Shown here: one piece after another, positions 5,755 to 6,115 of the stretch
How the letters are laid out: each line of letters opens with the position of its first letter
How positions within the stretch are numbered: the stretch's first letter is position 1
DNA from: an uncultured Collinsella sp.
Lineage (GTDB): Bacteria > Actinomycetota > Coriobacteriia > Coriobacteriales > Coriobacteriaceae
NCBI GenBank assembly: GCA_958370785.1
Contig: CATXKN010000018.1
Location: 1-6,115 of the forward strand
Direction: 5' to 3'
DNA: 6,115 bases
Made by a program: the position numbers and the translations under genes
Notes under the pieces: model-generated
Database searches by the model: none
What the model was told of the DNA's origin: nothing
Seen by the model: the letters and a program-made list of their open reading frames with translations, nothing else

Positions 5755-6018
5755 CTACTCGCCAAGACCGCTCTTGATGAGCTCGATGGCAGCAGCCAGA
5801 GCCTCGGCCTCGTCGGCGCCGTCGCACTTGACCTCGACCTCGGTGCCACAGGGGATACCAGCAGCCATGAGGGCCATCGGGGACTTACCGTTGACCTCCT
5901 TCTCGGGGGTGACGACAGTCACGTCGCAGGCGTACTTGCCCATGGTGGAGGCGAAGAGGCCGGCCGGACGCATGTGAAGACCCTGCGGATTGACGAGGGT
6001 AGCCTTCTCAGAAACCAT
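5755..6018 (-). CDS. ptsH: HPr, phosphocarrier protein of the PTS
   Basis: This 87-aa cytoplasmic protein accepts phosphate from enzyme I at His15 and donates it to sugar-specific EIIA domains. The active-site segment is NPQGLHMRPAG with His15 and Arg17, at the standard spacing from the start. The regulatory site is VNGKSPMALMAAGI with Ser46, the residue phosphorylated by HPr kinase in Gram-positive bacteria, so it may also take part in catabolite control; no HPr kinase gene is visible here. The C-terminal helix (EAEALAAAIELI) is normal and length is typical. ATG 6018 is chosen because it places His15 and Ser46 at family numbering and has AAGGAG 6 nt upstream; the reading frame stays open to 6075 but without family sequence. 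It stops with TAG. It is first in the ptsH-ptsI-kinase row, separated from ptsI by a terminator-like hairpin. Its ribosome-binding site can pair with an upstream leader segment. Confidence 0.97.
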   Translation of the reverse strand: MVSEKATLVNPQGLHMRPAGLFASTMGKYACDVTVVTPEKEVNGKSPMALMAAGIPCGTEVEVKCDGADEAEALAAAIELIKSGLGE

Positions 6019-6021
6019 AAT

Positions 6022-6068
6022 TGACTCCTTTTTGTGTTTAACCCCTGTCATGCATGCGGCAGGAGTCA
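6022..6068 (-). promoter_or_regulatory. ptsH leader with two mutually exclusive helices, one covering the Shine-Dalgarno
   Basis: On the minus strand TGACTCCT (6068-6061) is perfectly complementary to AGGAGTCA (6029-6022), which contains most of the HPr Shine-Dalgarno; the ATG follows 3 nt later. This 8-bp helix with a 31-nt loop would hide the ribosome-binding site. The same upstream strand, TGACTCCTG (6068-6060), can instead pair over 9 bp with CAGGGGTTA (6047-6039), including two G-U pairs, around a 12-nt loop, leaving the Shine-Dalgarno free. The two folds cannot coexist. The pairing is seen directly; that it regulates HPr translation is inferred. It resembles no riboswitch class that I recognise and is short. 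Confidence 0.5.
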
Positions 6069-6082
6069 GATTCACGACGTTG

Positions 6083-6091
6083 TTTATATTA
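6083..6091 (-). promoter_or_regulatory. AT-rich -10-like region for ptsH
   Basis: The minus strand reads TAATATAAA from 6091 to 6083, offering TAATAT or TATAAA as a -10. Transcription would start near 6076, placing both arms of the leader helices in the mRNA. No convincing -35 is seen at the right distance, and the window ends 24 nt further up, so the promoter is only suggested. Confidence 0.35.
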
Positions 6092-6115
6092 ACTCACATC
6101 AAACGGTTTTTCATT

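Noticed and set aside
6019..6075. N-terminal extension of HPr by 19 residues
   Set aside because: It would shift His15 and Ser46 away from their standard positions and absorb the Shine-Dalgarno at 6030-6025.
1..6115. CRISPR arrays, insertion sequences, phage genes or toxin-antitoxin pairs
   Set aside because: No regularly spaced repeats, transposase or integrase motifs, or small paired genes were seen on either strand; composition looks even across the window.

Overview
The window looks like a stretch of housekeeping carbon-metabolism chromosome from a GC-rich Gram-positive bacterium. My best guess is the class Coriobacteriia (Collinsella-like). I base that on the strong G/C bias at third codon positions, the purine-rich Shine-Dalgarno sites, and stand-alone HPr and enzyme I genes next to 1-phosphofructokinase-type kinases. 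The lineage is inference; there is no marker gene here that fixes it.

Every gene reads on the minus strand, so transcription runs from the right end of the window to the left. From right to left the layout is: ptsH (HPr, 6018-5755); an intrinsic terminator or attenuator (5709-5675); ptsI (enzyme I, 5622-3919); a hairpin without a U-tract (3901-3872); a PfkB-family hexose-phosphate kinase (3844-2912); a strong intrinsic terminator (2884-2851); a second, paralogous PfkB kinase with its own probable promoter (2727-1795); a strong terminator (1772-1737); a CCA tRNA nucleotidyltransferase/HD-domain protein (1599-205); and the 5' 54 nt of a tRNA-Glu(CUC) gene that runs off the left edge (54-1).

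The genes fall into two themes. HPr and enzyme I are the general phosphoryl carriers of the phosphoenolpyruvate:sugar phosphotransferase system (PTS): PEP -> EI (His186) -> HPr (His15) -> sugar-specific EII. The two kinases would then phosphorylate a PTS product such as fructose-1-phosphate or tagatose-6-phosphate to a bisphosphate that enters glycolysis. No sugar-specific EII component lies in the window. The cca-like gene and tRNA-Glu form a separate tRNA-related end, isolated from the sugar genes by the 1737-1772 terminator.

I do not see a new defence, mobile or biosynthetic system. The most interesting signal is regulatory: the ptsH leader holds an 8-bp perfect inverted repeat that would bury the HPr Shine-Dalgarno, and the same upstream strand can instead form a mutually exclusive 9-bp helix that leaves the Shine-Dalgarno free. 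Also worth noting are the two diverged tandem kinases, one with Asp at a position that is usually a substrate-binding Asn and both with Cys in place of the first Gly of the GAGD motif. The arrangement of hairpins could also set the relative expression of HPr, EI and kinase. All intergenic gaps are shorter than 300 bases.
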